Shown piece by piece: positions 1-7,845 of a stretch of 64,000 nt of DNA. The translations under genes and the position numbers were made by a program. Source of the stretch: Rugosibacter aromaticivorans. Lineage in GTDB: Bacteria > Pseudomonadota > Gammaproteobacteria > Burkholderiales > Rhodocyclaceae. Position 1 is the first letter of the stretch. Each line of letters opens with the position of its first letter. Location of the stretch: the NCBI RefSeq assembly GCF_000934545.1, contig NZ_CP010554.1, forward strand, positions 1,612,001 to 1,676,000. Direction: 5' to 3'. The notes under the pieces are model-generated. The model searched no databases. It was not told where the DNA came from and was given only the letters and a program-made list of their open reading frames with translations.

Positions 1-600
1 GAACTGAGCGGGCAGATTCTTCAGCTCGGTGCATGGGTAATGCAGCAAGCGATTCGTCAGGCCAAGGCATGGCAGGATGAGGGCCTGCCAATGATGAGTA
101 TTGCCGTCAATCTCTCTGCAGCACAATTCCGCCAGAGCCATCTGGTGCAACAAATAAAGATAATGCTCGACGAGGCGGGGCTGGATGCACACTATCTGGA
201 GCTCGAACTCACCGAAAGCCTGGCGATGGAAGACCCGCAAGCCGCCATTGAAGTGATCGACGCACTGCATGCCGCAGGCATTGTGCTATCCATTGATGAT
301 TTCGGCACCGGCTATTCATCACTCGCCTACCTCAAGCGCTTTCGCATCTCCAAACTCAAGATCGACCAGTCTTTTGTGCGCGACATTGCCAGCGACCCGA
401 ATGACCGCGCCATCGTCGACGCCATCATCACGATGGCGCACAGTTTGGGCTTCACCACCATCGCCGAAGGCGTCGAGACTGCCGAACAACTGGCGTTCTT
501 GCGCGACCATGGCTGTCACGAAGTGCAGGGCTACTATTTCAGCAAGCCGTTACCAGCTGATGAATTCAAGGCTTTCGCGCGAGCGAAAAGTAGCGTATAA
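1..600 (+). CDS. EAL-domain cyclic-di-GMP phosphodiesterase, C-terminal part
   Basis: The frame is open from base 1, so the gene starts before the window; 199 codons and the stop are visible. EAL-family landmarks are seen in order: ELTES, a DDFGTGYSSL loop, KIDQSFV, AEGVET and a QGYYFSKP ending. EAL domains hydrolyse cyclic-di-GMP to pGpG with Mg2+ or Mn2+, using the conserved acidic residues in these motifs. The missing N-terminus probably carries sensory or GGDEF domains, as is common in the family, but that cannot be seen. The family call is firm; whether the enzyme is active cannot be judged without the EAL motif itself, which lies upstream. Confidence 0.93.
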   Translation, partial: ELSGQILQLGAWVMQQAIRQAKAWQDEGLPMMSIAVNLSAAQFRQSHLVQQIKIMLDEAGLDAHYLELELTESLAMEDPQAAIEVIDALHAAGIVLSIDDFGTGYSSLAYLKRFRISKLKIDQSFVRDIASDPNDRAIVDAIITMAHSLGFTTIAEGVETAEQLAFLRDHGCHEVQGYYFSKPLPADEFKAFARAKSSV

Positions 601-611
601 AAGCCTTCGTG

Positions 612-664
612 CGCCGTCTGGTCAGCGCGCCCCGTGGGAAGTACCCCTGGGGTGCCGACTTTTA
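612..664 (+). repeat. Dispersed repeat copy 1, with palindromic insert
   Basis: This intergenic copy has a left block GCCGTCTGGTCAGCGC and a right block GCCGACTTTT. They are separated by about 25 bases containing CCCC...GGGG arms around a GGAAGTACCC core. The insert is the reverse complement of the GCACCCCAAGGGTACTT block seen near 5821 and 7588. It sits between the EAL gene and the ADP-ribosylglycohydrolase gene. Confidence 0.7.
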
Positions 665-726
665 AACTTGTACGAACCTGTACGCCTAAACCACATCATC
701 ACTGAACCTCAACCAAAGGAAATAGC

Positions 727-1788
727 ATGAATCAAGATCGCGCAGCCGGTGCCCTGATCGGGGCGCTCATCGGCGATGCTTTAGGGCTAGGCTGTCACTG
801 GTACTACGACCTTGACGAACTGCGTCGCGATTATGGACATGTGACCGGCTACACCACGCCAAAAGAGAACCGCTATCACGCGGGCATGCAGGCAGGCCAG
901 CTCTCGCAAGCCGGCTTGATCCAGGTCGTGCTGATGCAGTCTGTTGTCAACCAAGGCGGCTATGTCGAAAACGATTTCACCCGTCGTCTCGACGAAGACT
1001 TCTTTCCCCAGCTTGACGGCACACCGATGACCGGCCCGGGTGGCTACACCAACCAATCCATGCGTGAAGCCTGGCGCTGCCGCGTGGAACAAAAACTGCC
1101 CTGGTCGCAGACCGGCGGCACGGCGGACACTTCCGAATCCGCCGAGCGAGCGATTGTTCTGGCCGCGCTCTACGCCAATGCACCGGGCAAGCTGGCGCAC
1201 AGCGTCGTAGCCAATTGCCGGCTCACACAAAATGATCCGGCCATCATGGCCATGTCGCTTGCCTATGCTGCCGTGCTCGGCCAGCTCATCAAGGGTGAGA
1301 AAATGACCCCCGGTATTTCAATGACGCTCATGAATCTTGTCAAAACGGGCGAGCTGCCTTTTCACTCGGTAACGCAAAAAAATTATGGCGCTCCCCTGCC
1401 TGGGCAAGCTGACATTCCACAGGCAGGCAATTTCTCTTCACCAGACGCGCTACTCACGCCGCATTACGCTGCCTTAGCTGCGCTCGACCCGGCTATTCGC
1501 ATCGAACCCGCATCAAAAGTAGCCACCGTGTATGGCCTGCCGTGCGCGATTTATCATTTGCTGCCCGCCGCGTATTACCTCGCTACCCGCTTTGCTGATG
1601 ATTTTGAAAGCGCGGTGCTGGCAGCCATCAATGGCGGCGGACAAAACATGTCGCGAGCGATGCTCACGGGTGCCCTGGTGGGTGCGCAGGTTGGGTTATC
1701 CGGCATTCCACAAAGGTTTATCGATGGGCTGGAAAACAGCCAAGAACTGGTGGCTCTGGCAAAATCACTGGGCACTCTGGTGCAATAA
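727..1788 (+). CDS. ADP-ribosylglycohydrolase family protein
   Basis: A 353-residue protein with a clear AAAGGAAA ribosome site before ATG 727. The N-terminus GALIGALIGDALGLGCHW matches the opening helix of the DraG/ARH family, where the acidic residue helps bind metal. A GPGGYTNQSMREAW segment follows near residues 102-115, and AAINGGGQNMSRAMLTGALVGA near residue 300 matches the family's second metal-binding region. Family members remove ADP-ribose from proteins or small molecules using two Mg2+ ions. The target here is unknown, and no ADP-ribosyltransferase gene is adjacent. It is flanked on both sides by copies of the dispersed repeat. Confidence 0.85.
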   Translation: MNQDRAAGALIGALIGDALGLGCHWYYDLDELRRDYGHVTGYTTPKENRYHAGMQAGQLSQAGLIQVVLMQSVVNQGGYVENDFTRRLDEDFFPQLDGTPMTGPGGYTNQSMREAWRCRVEQKLPWSQTGGTADTSESAERAIVLAALYANAPGKLAHSVVANCRLTQNDPAIMAMSLAYAAVLGQLIKGEKMTPGISMTLMNLVKTGELPFHSVTQKNYGAPLPGQADIPQAGNFSSPDALLTPHYAALAALDPAIRIEPASKVATVYGLPCAIYHLLPAAYYLATRFADDFESAVLAAINGGGQNMSRAMLTGALVGAQVGLSGIPQRFIDGLENSQELVALAKSLGTLVQ

Positions 1789-1801
1789 TCCGTTTCGTTT
1801 A

Positions 1802-1824
1802 CCGTATCACCAGCGCCGACTTTT
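1802..1824 (+). repeat. Dispersed repeat copy 2, minimal form
   Basis: Minimal form with the left block CCGTATCACCAGC joined directly to GCCGACTTTT. It is 14 bases after the ADP-ribosylglycohydrolase stop and runs straight into the 111-bp tandem repeat, whose units begin with the same CGCCGACTTTT. Confidence 0.8.
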
Positions 1825-2047
1825 AGCTCTGGCCGCGTGTCTTGCGACACGTTTAACTGGCTGGACGCCAGTTAGCCTACGCTGAAAGTCGGGGAAATCT
1901 CTGTGCTTTTTGCCATCTTGAGAACGCCGACTTTTAGCTCTGGCCGCGTGTCTTGCGACACGTTTAACTGGCTGGACGCCAGTTAGCCTACGCTGAAAGT
2001 CGGGGAAACCTCTGTGCTTTTTGCCATCTTGAGAACGCCGACTTTTC
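1814..2047 (+). repeat. Two 111-bp tandem repeats, each able to fold into a three-stem structure
   Basis: Unit 1 is 1814-1924 and unit 2 is 1925-2035; a third unit begins at 2036 and breaks off after CGCCGACTTTT. The two units differ by one base in the GGGAAAYCTC part. Within unit 1, bases 1816-1827 pair with 1881-1892 (12 pairs, one G-T) and enclose two hairpins: 1836-1841 with 1846-1851, and 1854-1861 with 1867-1874. The result is a closed three-way junction, repeated identically in unit 2. The array fills the gap between the ADP-ribosylglycohydrolase gene and prfC. It could be a mobile-repeat array or a structured leader; nothing protein-coding is supported here. Confidence 0.85.
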
Positions 2048-2105
2048 GTTATAGCGTGGGTTTTTGCGGGATAATCGCGTCCTTTGCTTATTTTCACTTT
2101 TCGCC

Positions 2106-3728
2106 GTGTCCCGCTCGATTCAAGAACTCAAAGAACAACTCGCCCGCCGCCGCACCTTCGCCATTATTTCCCACCCCGATGCCGGTAAAACCACGCTGAC
2201 TGAAAAGCTGCTGTGGTTCGGCGGCGCCATTCAGGTGGCCGGTGAAGTCCGCGCCCGGAAAGCAGCACGCCATGCCACATCCGACTGGATGGAGCTGGAA
2301 AAGCAGCGCGGTATTTCGGTCACCAGCTCGGTGATGCAGTTCCCCTATCGCGAGTGCATGATCAATCTGCTGGATACCCCTGGCCACGAGGATTTTTCCG
2401 AAGATACGTACCGCACGCTGACTGCGGTAGATTCCGCCGTCATGGTGATCGATTCGGTCAATGGCGTCGAAGCCCAGACCATCAAGCTGCTGGGCGTATG
2501 CCGCCTGCGCGACACGCCCATCCTCACCTTTATCAACAAGCTCGACCGCGAAGGACGCCCGCCGATCGAACTGCTCGACGAAATTGAAGAGGTGCTCAAA
2601 ATCCAATGCGCACCGATGACCTGGCCGATCAGCATGGGCAAACGCTTTCGCGGCGTGTATCACCTGTATGACGACACCATCGCGTTCTTCGATCCGCAGG
2701 CAGAAAAAGGCACGGCGGAGATCATTCAAGGCATTAACAACCCGCGCCTCGATGAACTCATCCCCGACCAAGTGGATGAGATGCGCAGTGAAGTCGAACT
2801 CGTGCGTGGCGCATCGCACACGTTTGATCGTGCAGCCTATCTTGCGGGCAAGCAGACACCCGTGTTCTTCGGCTCGGCGTCTAACAATTTTGGCGTGCAA
2901 TCGCTGCTTGATGCCGTGGTTGACCTCTCGCCGCCACCGCAACCGCGTGATGCGATTGTTGGTAACTCGGTTGGCAACTCGGTTGACAAGCTCACCCGCA
3001 CCGTGACGCCGGACGAAGAAAAGTTCTCCGGCTTCGTGTTCAAGATTCAAGCCAATATGGACCCCAAACACCGCGACCGCATCGCCTTTGTGCGTGTGTG
3101 TTCCGGCAAGTTTGAACGCGGCATCAAGTTAAAGCAGCGTTCCACCGGCAAGACGCTGGCAATCAATAACGCCATCACCTTCATGGCGCAAGACCGCAAC
3201 ACCACGGATGAAGCCTGGCCGGGCGATATTCTCGGCATTCCGAATCATGGTACGGTCGTGCTGGGCGATGCGTTTAGCGAAGACGAAGATATCCAGTTCA
3301 CCGGCATCCCCTGCTTTGCGCCGGAACATTTTCGCCGCGCCCAGATTCGTAATCCGATGAAAATGAAACAACTGCAAAAAGGCTTGCAGCAGTTGGCCGA
3401 AGAGGGCGCAACTCAACTTTTCCGGCCGATTCACAGCAATGATCTGATTCTCGGCGCGGTCGGCACGCTGCAATTTGATGTCGTTGCTCACCGGCTGGAA
3501 TTTGAATACGGCGTGGATTGCTTTTTTGAACCCTACAACGTCTCCACCGCGCGCTGGCTGCGAGGGGACGCCGCCATGATTCAGCAACTGGCCGAAAAAT
3601 CCGGTGTCAATGTAGCGCTCGATGGGGCGGGTGATTATGTCTATCTCGCGCCGAACCGCGTGAACCTGAACATGACGAGGGAAAAGTATCCGGATATCGT
3701 TTTCCTCGAAACCCGTGAGATACATTAA
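2106..3728 (+). CDS. prfC: Peptide chain release factor 3
   Basis: A 540-residue translational GTPase, the usual RF3 length. It recycles RF1/RF2 from the ribosome after peptide release. GTPase motifs are seen in order: [15 protein letters not shown] (P-loop, near residue 25), [14 protein letters not shown] (G3, near 93), and NKLDREG (G4, near 148). The RF3-specific [10 protein letters not shown] and [14 protein letters not shown] segments lie further on. The start is taken at GTG 2106, giving [12 protein letters not shown], which matches the normal RF3 N-terminus; the longer upstream frame is not supported. The 5' side is the 111-bp repeat array, so any regulation through the leader would involve that structure. 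Confidence 0.96.
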   Translation: MSRSIQELKEQLARRRTFAIISHPDAGKTTLTEKLLWFGGAIQVAGEVRARKAARHATSDWMELEKQRGISVTSSVMQFPYRECMINLLDTPGHEDFSEDTYRTLTAVDSAVMVIDSVNGVEAQTIKLLGVCRLRDTPILTFINKLDREGRPPIELLDEIEEVLKIQCAPMTWPISMGKRFRGVYHLYDDTIAFFDPQAEKGTAEIIQGINNPRLDELIPDQVDEMRSEVELVRGASHTFDRAAYLAGKQTPVFFGSASNNFGVQSLLDAVVDLSPPPQPRDAIVGNSVGNSVDKLTRTVTPDEEKFSGFVFKIQANMDPKHRDRIAFVRVCSGKFERGIKLKQRSTGKTLAINNAITFMAQDRNTTDEAWPGDILGIPNHGTVVLGDAFSEDEDIQFTGIPCFAPEHFRRAQIRNPMKMKQLQKGLQQLAEEGATQLFRPIHSNDLILGAVGTLQFDVVAHRLEFEYGVDCFFEPYNVSTARWLRGDAAMIQQLAEKSGVNVALDGAGDYVYLAPNRVNLNMTREKYPDIVFLETREIH

Positions 3729-3756
3729 AACCGCGCTGGCGGCTTATTGACTACGC

Positions 3757-3990
3757 TTATTCAGCAAACCAACTATCCAGCTCGGCGGTTTTGAGTTCTT
3801 CCACCGTGTACTCGGTAAATACACGATAAGCCGTCCAGTGCGAAATTTTGTCCTGTAGCGTCAGCCCTTCGTTACCCTTGGCAAGGGCTGCTTGCTGCTG
3901 ATACGCCGCCAGCTTGTCATCCGCATAAGCAGCGCAACGCTGTAAAAATTCGCTGACGATCCGTTTTTTTTCTTCGGTAGAAACAGGCAT
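3757..3990 (-). CDS. Small conserved-looking protein downstream of ycaO
   Basis: A 77-residue protein starting at ATG 3990, with GGAG five bases upstream, 14 bases after the ycaO stop on the same strand, so probably co-transcribed. The sequence is charged and helical, with no signal peptide, membrane segment or cysteine. It begins MPVSTEEKKRIVSEFLQ and contains an HWTAYRVFTEYTVEELK stretch. I do not recognise a family. Its place behind ycaO suggests a role linked to ribosomal protein S12 modification or simply co-expression; this is inference from position only. Confidence 0.6.
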   Translation of the reverse strand: MPVSTEEKKRIVSEFLQRCAAYADDKLAAYQQQAALAKGNEGLTLQDKISHWTAYRVFTEYTVEELKTAELDSWFAE

Positions 3991-4004
3991 GTTTGCTCCT
4001 TTGT

Positions 4005-5744
4005 TTAGTTTAGGGGAACGCCTTTCAAACGCTGCACTTTTTGATACGCGCCCAGCAATCGTTGGTGCATCTCACTGCCTTCCATATTGGCACCCAGCGT
4101 ATTCAGGCCAAAGAACGGCTGCTCGCGACGGACTAGTGCAGTGGCTTGGCGCAATGTCGGCTCGCCAAACAGTAAGCTGAGGGTCTCGTTATACTGGCCA
4201 ACATCGCGTTCTGCATCATCGAGTTGCAGCAGGTTTTCGATACAGCGATAGACCCGGCGACGTTGCTCGCTGAGTACGCCAAACTGACCGATCCATGCAC
4301 AGCCTTCCAGCACCACCTCCTCGTCACCAACCGCCAGGCCGAGCAATGTCTTGAGTTCGCCCACACGCAAGTCGGCCCATGCCGTGTCGGCGTCCGCAGC
4401 CAACCCGATGAGCGTGGTAATCGGCAACTCTTCGGCCAGATCGAGTTGGGCAAAGGTGTCGAGCAAGGTTTGGCATTCAGTCTGAGTCAGCTCGTTCAGG
4501 CGCAAAATCGCAGGACGCACCAGATTGCCAACGGTGTTGTTTTCCCACTGCAACTCTTCAATCGGATAAATCTCCGACATGCCCGGCACAAACATGCGGC
4601 AAGCGTAAACGCCCAGATGCGTGAAATCGGCGACAAAGATGTCATGGCCGCTGGCATGAATGCGATCCACCGACCACTGGTAATCCTCCGCCGTGGTGTT
4701 GGAAAAATTCCAATCGACGAATTCAAAATCGGGTGTATCTCGCAGAAACTCCCAGCTGATGACGCCGCTGGAATCGACAAAGTGGATTTCCAGATTTTGC
4801 GCGTCCGCAATCTCATCCTGATCAAACCCGGGCGCAGGAAAGTCGCCCAGGGAATCCAGTGCCCGGCCCTGCAACAGTTCGGTCAGCGCACGTTCCAGCG
4901 CCACTTCAAAGCGCGGATGCGCCCCGAAGCTGGCAAACACGCCCTGATCTTGCGGATGCAGCAAGGTCACATTCATCACGGGATACTCGCCACCGAGCGA
5001 CGCATCCTTGACCAGAATGCCAAAGCCCGCCGCACGCAAGCCGTGTATTCCGGCGGCAATGCGCGGGTAGCGATTGATCACCGCTTCCGGCACGTCCGGC
5101 AGGCAAAGGCCATCACGAATAATGCGAAACTTGATGTCGCGCTCAAAAATTTCTGACAACGCCTGTGTGCGTGCTTCCATCAGCGTGTTGCCCGCCGACA
5201 TGCCGTTGCTCACATACAGGTTGCCGATCAGATTGACCGGATACAGTACCGTCTGACCATCGCGCAAACGCGTATAGGGAATCGTGCAAATGCCACGTTC
5301 CGCGTTGCCGGAATTAAGATCGATCAGTTGTTCGGCATGCACTGCCTTTTCGGGGTTGTAAAACGCCTGCAACTCGGGCGTAAGGATACCTTTCGGCCAG
5401 GCCTTACCCTTGACCGGAAACCATTGTTCATTCGGATAATGCACAAAGTCATTCTTGGCCACGGTGCCGCCCAGATAGAAGTGAGTCCAGAAATAATTGG
5501 TGCTGAGGCGCTCGAAAAACTCACCCAGCGCACTGGCGCGTGCCGCCAGCTCGGACCCCCCTTTGCCATTGCTGAACAAGCGCGTGCAATCGCGGTCGGT
5601 GACATGCACCGACCAGATGTTTTCAATCTCATTGAGCCACGAACGCTCGATGACGTGAAAGCCGATCGACTCGAGTTTGCCCAGGAGTGTAGAAATAGAC
5701 GACTCCAGCGAAGCGTCCTTGCTGGGAATAAATGTTTCAGACAT
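4005..5744 (-). CDS. ycaO: YcaO, S12 methylthiolation accessory protein
   Basis: A 579-residue protein that reads as a full-length orthologue of E. coli YcaO (586 residues). The start at ATG 5744 gives MSETFIPSKDASLESS, which lines up with the E. coli N-terminus; the frame stays open further upstream only through repeat sequence. YcaO-domain landmarks are FSNGKGG, the ALGEFFERLSTNYF segment, YVSNGMSAGNT, LSEIFERDIKFRII and the ASFGAHPRFEVALERALTELLQGR block. These hold the ATP/Mg-binding glutamates of the fold. In E. coli YcaO supports RimO-dependent beta-methylthiolation of ribosomal protein S12 Asp88. No peptide precursor or cyclodehydratase partner is nearby, so a natural-product role is unlikely. 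Confidence 0.93.
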   Translation of the reverse strand: MSETFIPSKDASLESSISTLLGKLESIGFHVIERSWLNEIENIWSVHVTDRDCTRLFSNGKGGSELAARASALGEFFERLSTNYFWTHFYLGGTVAKNDFVHYPNEQWFPVKGKAWPKGILTPELQAFYNPEKAVHAEQLIDLNSGNAERGICTIPYTRLRDGQTVLYPVNLIGNLYVSNGMSAGNTLMEARTQALSEIFERDIKFRIIRDGLCLPDVPEAVINRYPRIAAGIHGLRAAGFGILVKDASLGGEYPVMNVTLLHPQDQGVFASFGAHPRFEVALERALTELLQGRALDSLGDFPAPGFDQDEIADAQNLEIHFVDSSGVISWEFLRDTPDFEFVDWNFSNTTAEDYQWSVDRIHASGHDIFVADFTHLGVYACRMFVPGMSEIYPIEELQWENNTVGNLVRPAILRLNELTQTECQTLLDTFAQLDLAEELPITTLIGLAADADTAWADLRVGELKTLLGLAVGDEEVVLEGCAWIGQFGVLSEQRRRVYRCIENLLQLDDAERDVGQYNETLSLLFGEPTLRQATALVRREQPFFGLNTLGANMEGSEMHQRLLGAYQKVQRLKGVPLN

Positions 5745-5820
5745 GTGCGGCGATCTTTTAGGTGAATTTTCTGTTGGTTTGATGAATTGATTCGGATTGA
5801 ACAAGGTTAGACACGATTGT

Positions 5821-5915
5821 CGCCGCACCCCAAGGGTACTTTCCAGAGACGGCTCTGCATTTCCTGCGGTCAGATTCAAAGCTCCGCAGCGTGTCACCAG
5901 CGCCGACTTTTTTTT
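5821..5915 (+). repeat. Dispersed repeat copy 3, long composite form
   Basis: Composite copy upstream of ycaO. It holds the block CGCCGCACCCCAAGGGTACTT (5821-5841), then a segment running CAGAGACGGCTCTGCATTT...GGTCAGATTCAAAG, then GTGTCACCAGCGCCGACTTT ending in a T run (5891-5914). The middle segment is the reverse complement of sequence in the repeat inside moaA (13780-13829). Read on the minus strand it would encode LNLTAGNAEPSLES, nearly the peptide inserted in MoaA, but here it lies outside the gene. Confidence 0.8.
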
Positions 5916-5986
5916 CAAAAGACGAAACCGTGGTCTCCCCCTTATTTTTTTCGCCCCATTTTTGTTTGTGATGTCCAACCGTGAAG

Positions 5987-6310
5987 TTAAGTGGCGCACC
6001 GCTTTTGGCGCGTCCCGCTTGAACGAGGGGGTAGGTTGGGCGATGGTTCCACAAGGCGCCCTGTAACGTACTTGTGGAGGACACTCGCCATTAACGTCTG
6101 ATAAGGAATTGCTTCCTCTGCGGCCTTTGCTTGAATGTCGTCAAGGTCTCGGGAAGAGATGCGAATGTTGACCCGCTTGTTTTTGGCCAATGCCGCAGAG
6201 GCGATTGCTGCAAAGCGTGCAATTTCACTTTTGAGTTTCGGGACGGACTTCCACTCCCCTCTTTCAAAGGAGGCTAGAATTTCTTCCTCAAGTTTGCTTT
6301 CTTTGTCCAT
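5987..6310 (-). CDS. BrnA/CopG-like antitoxin
   Basis: A 107-residue protein starting at ATG 6310 with an AGGAAAA-type site. The core KRVNIRISSRDLDDIQAKAAEEAIPYQT followed by LMASVLHKYVTGRL is the ribbon-helix-helix signature of BrnA/CopG-like antitoxins. The partner toxin gene lies immediately upstream on the same strand (6312-6518), almost touching. Such antitoxins normally neutralise the toxin and repress their own operon. The C-terminal tail after GRLVE is proline/serine-rich and atypical, possibly an extension into repeat-derived sequence. Confidence 0.82.
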   Translation of the reverse strand: MDKESKLEEEILASFERGEWKSVPKLKSEIARFAAIASAALAKNKRVNIRISSRDLDDIQAKAAEEAIPYQTLMASVLHKYVTGRLVEPSPNLPPRSSGTRQKRCAT

Positions 6311-6311
6311 T

Positions 6312-6518
6312 TTAATTTTCCTCTGCTAAGTATTGGCGTGTCGCTTTCCGACTTGGGATAATCGTTTTGAGAAATACCTCATTTTCTGTCTCTACAAACG
6401 GTACCAGATAGGCATAGCCACGAATGCGAACCACAAACATACGTTGGTTCGGGTATTGGTCTGTGTTCGGATGGTCTAGCACAACAAGAAGACCACCATT
6501 CGACATAGCCGATAGCAC
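6312..6518 (-). CDS. BrnT-like toxin, apparently N-terminally truncated
   Basis: The 68 residues visible carry the C-terminal two-thirds of a BrnT/DUF497-type toxin: SNGGLLVVLDHPN, QRMFVVRIRGYAYLVPFV and FLKTIIPSRKATRQYL. These toxins act as RNase-like growth inhibitors. A normal family member has about 30 more N-terminal residues. Upstream the frame stays open for about 26 codons (to a TGA near 6595) without an ATG and with no match to the usual WD-x-x-KN-type start, so the N-terminus is probably lost or frameshifted. The visible frame would start at GTG 6518 or ATG 6506. The toxin may therefore be inactive while the antitoxin remains intact. Confidence 0.6.
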   Translation of the reverse strand: MLSAMSNGGLLVVLDHPNTDQYPNQRMFVVRIRGYAYLVPFVETENEVFLKTIIPSRKATRQYLAEEN

Positions 6519-6949
6519 CTTTATTGAATAAAGCTCAAGTACCGGATGATGCGCTCTTACATGAAGTAGCCATCTTATTTGACGCTTTATAAAGCATCAA
6601 ACTTGATGGTATAGATCATAAAAAATGATTAAAGCCTTTTAAAATCATCATTCCCATGATTTTTAGTAGCTCCTGAAATCACCCTGTTAAATCGTCTTGC
6701 CGACTTCCCACGCTTATTGAATCAGGCACGTAAAGTCGTTTGCGACGTTACAGCACCCGAACCAGACAAGCGTAAAAGTCGGCGTTGGTGAGACGGCAGC
6801 AAACAAGGGAATGATACCAACTAAAGGTATCGGCATCGGAATAGTTCCGAACTAACCGCCATGCCGCGCGCGCACGAACGCGGCATGAGCAACGAGTGAC
6901 CATTGCCCATGCCGCAGTTTCTCAGTTTCGCAGTTTCTATGTGTGCGAG
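6519..6949. other. 431-bp stretch without a convincing gene
   Basis: No open frame here looks like a protein. The stretch holds an inverted copy of the dispersed repeat (6773-6800), a weaker partial match (TCTTGCCGACTTCC, about 6695-6708) and a GC-rich hairpin. The hairpin has arms CATGCCGCG (6860-6868) and CGCGGCATG (6879-6887), and could end transcription of the downstream minus-strand gene, though it lacks a T run. Confidence 0.6.
6773..6800 (-). repeat. Dispersed repeat copy 4, minimal inverted form
   Basis: On the plus strand it reads AAAAGTCGGCGTTGGTGAGACGGC, the reverse complement of the minimal element with one change in the centre. It is intergenic. Confidence 0.75.
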
Positions 6950-7447
6950 TTACTTTTTATCGGGCGATGCACCATCAGGAGTAGTCATCGACTCATGCGA
7001 TTCCATGCGCTGCTCGTGATGTTGCTTCATGCGCTCTTTCATTTTCTCCCGCATCTCTGCCTTTTTTGCTTCACAGGCTTTCGGATCAGCTGCGCATTGC
7101 TTCTGCATTGCTTCGTGGCGGGCCTTCATCTTCGCGCACTGCTCGGGATTCTCTGCGCATAGCTTCTCACGCATTTTTTCCCGATGTTCCTGCCGTATTT
7201 CCTTGCAGCGCGCAGGCTCTTTTTCGCAGGCGGCACGCACTTCCTCGTGTTCCTTTTTCATGCGCTCCTTCATTTCGGCGCATTTTTGCGGATTGGCTTC
7301 ACAATGCTTTTTCATTTCCTCACGCATTTCGCCTCGGTGCATACCGGGCCCATGGGTAACGTTTGCAGCATCCTCGGCATGAGCAGCCGCCATGCCAAAC
7401 GAGCCCAGTGACATGAATGCAGCCATCATCAAATAACGAACGTTCAT
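6950..7447 (-). CDS. Secreted protein with four CxxxxxxC repeats
   Basis: A 165-residue protein starting at ATG 7447 with AGGAGAT close upstream. The first 24 residues (MNVRYLMMAAFMSLGSFG then MAAAHA) are a typical signal peptide. The mature part is a charged, Lys/Glu/Met-rich helix carrying four C-x6-C pairs (CEANPQKC, CEKEPARC, CAENPEQC, CAADPKAC). Their first cysteines are spaced 25, 23 and 21 residues apart, and each is followed by a basic K/E/M stretch. The tail is His-rich (KQHHEQ). Similar periplasmic proteins are annotated as hypothetical; a role in metal binding or as a disulfide-braced coiled coil is inference from composition. Confidence 0.78.
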   Translation of the reverse strand: MNVRYLMMAAFMSLGSFGMAAAHAEDAANVTHGPGMHRGEMREEMKKHCEANPQKCAEMKERMKKEHEEVRAACEKEPARCKEIRQEHREKMREKLCAENPEQCAKMKARHEAMQKQCAADPKACEAKKAEMREKMKERMKQHHEQRMESHESMTTPDGASPDKK

Positions 7448-7587
7448 TTGTATCTCCTTTGATTAAAAAACGAAACCCGGCAGACAAAGCATCTGCGAGG
7501 CACCTACAGACTTCGCATCATGCCGCAGAGTTGTAAGCAAAGAAACCAGAGAATCAACAAAAGTGTAAAGCCATGTTTCTTGCCCAT

Positions 7588-7640
7588 CGCCGCACCCCAA
7601 GGTACTTGCTGCGCGCCATCTCACCAGCATCGACTTTTAC
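7588..7640 (+). repeat. Dispersed repeat copy 5, composite form
   Basis: It contains CGCCGCACCCCAAGGTACTT (7588-7607), then GCTGCGCGCCATCTCACCAGCATCGACTTTT. The same GCACCCC block precedes the core at copy 3. It lies between the secreted Cys-repeat gene and the AlbA-type regulator. Confidence 0.75.
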
Positions 7641-7752
7641 GCCAGCGGACGTCATACAGGCGGGCATGTCTATCGTCGAGTAGCAATTTGCTTCATAATC
7701 CGCCCTCGTAACCGCATGGCTTCTCCCTTTGGAACATCGCAAAGAAATCAAA

Positions 7753-7845
7753 ATGTCGATTTACCTGACGCGCTTCAATCGGGACAAGGCGCTAGAAACC
7801 AGCTTGCACATCGTCGGACATCTTCGCAATCCTTTCTGGACATGA
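7753..7845 (+). CDS. Possible 30-residue ORF coupled to the AlbA-type regulator
   Basis: ATG 7753 opens a 30-codon frame (MSIYLTRFNRDKALETSLHI...) whose TGA (7843-7845) overlaps the ATG of the next gene at 7842 as ATGA, a layout typical of translational coupling. The peptide is not low complexity, and only a weak AAGAAAT lies upstream as a ribosome site. I do not recognise it. It may be a leader peptide, the tail of a lost gene, or chance. Confidence 0.3.
   Translation: MSIYLTRFNRDKALETSLHIVGHLRNPFWT

Noticed and set aside
1816..1892. tRNA or tRNA-like gene from the three-stem fold
   Set aside because: The loops do not match anticodon or T-loop sequence, and there is no acceptor stem with CCA.
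1814..2047. CRISPR array from the 111-bp repeats
   Set aside because: Only two full units without variable spacers; the repeat is far too long and no cas genes are present.
5745..5999. Extended N-terminus of YcaO
   Set aside because: The extra frame is made of repeat sequence, and the E. coli-like start MSETFIPSK lies at 5744.
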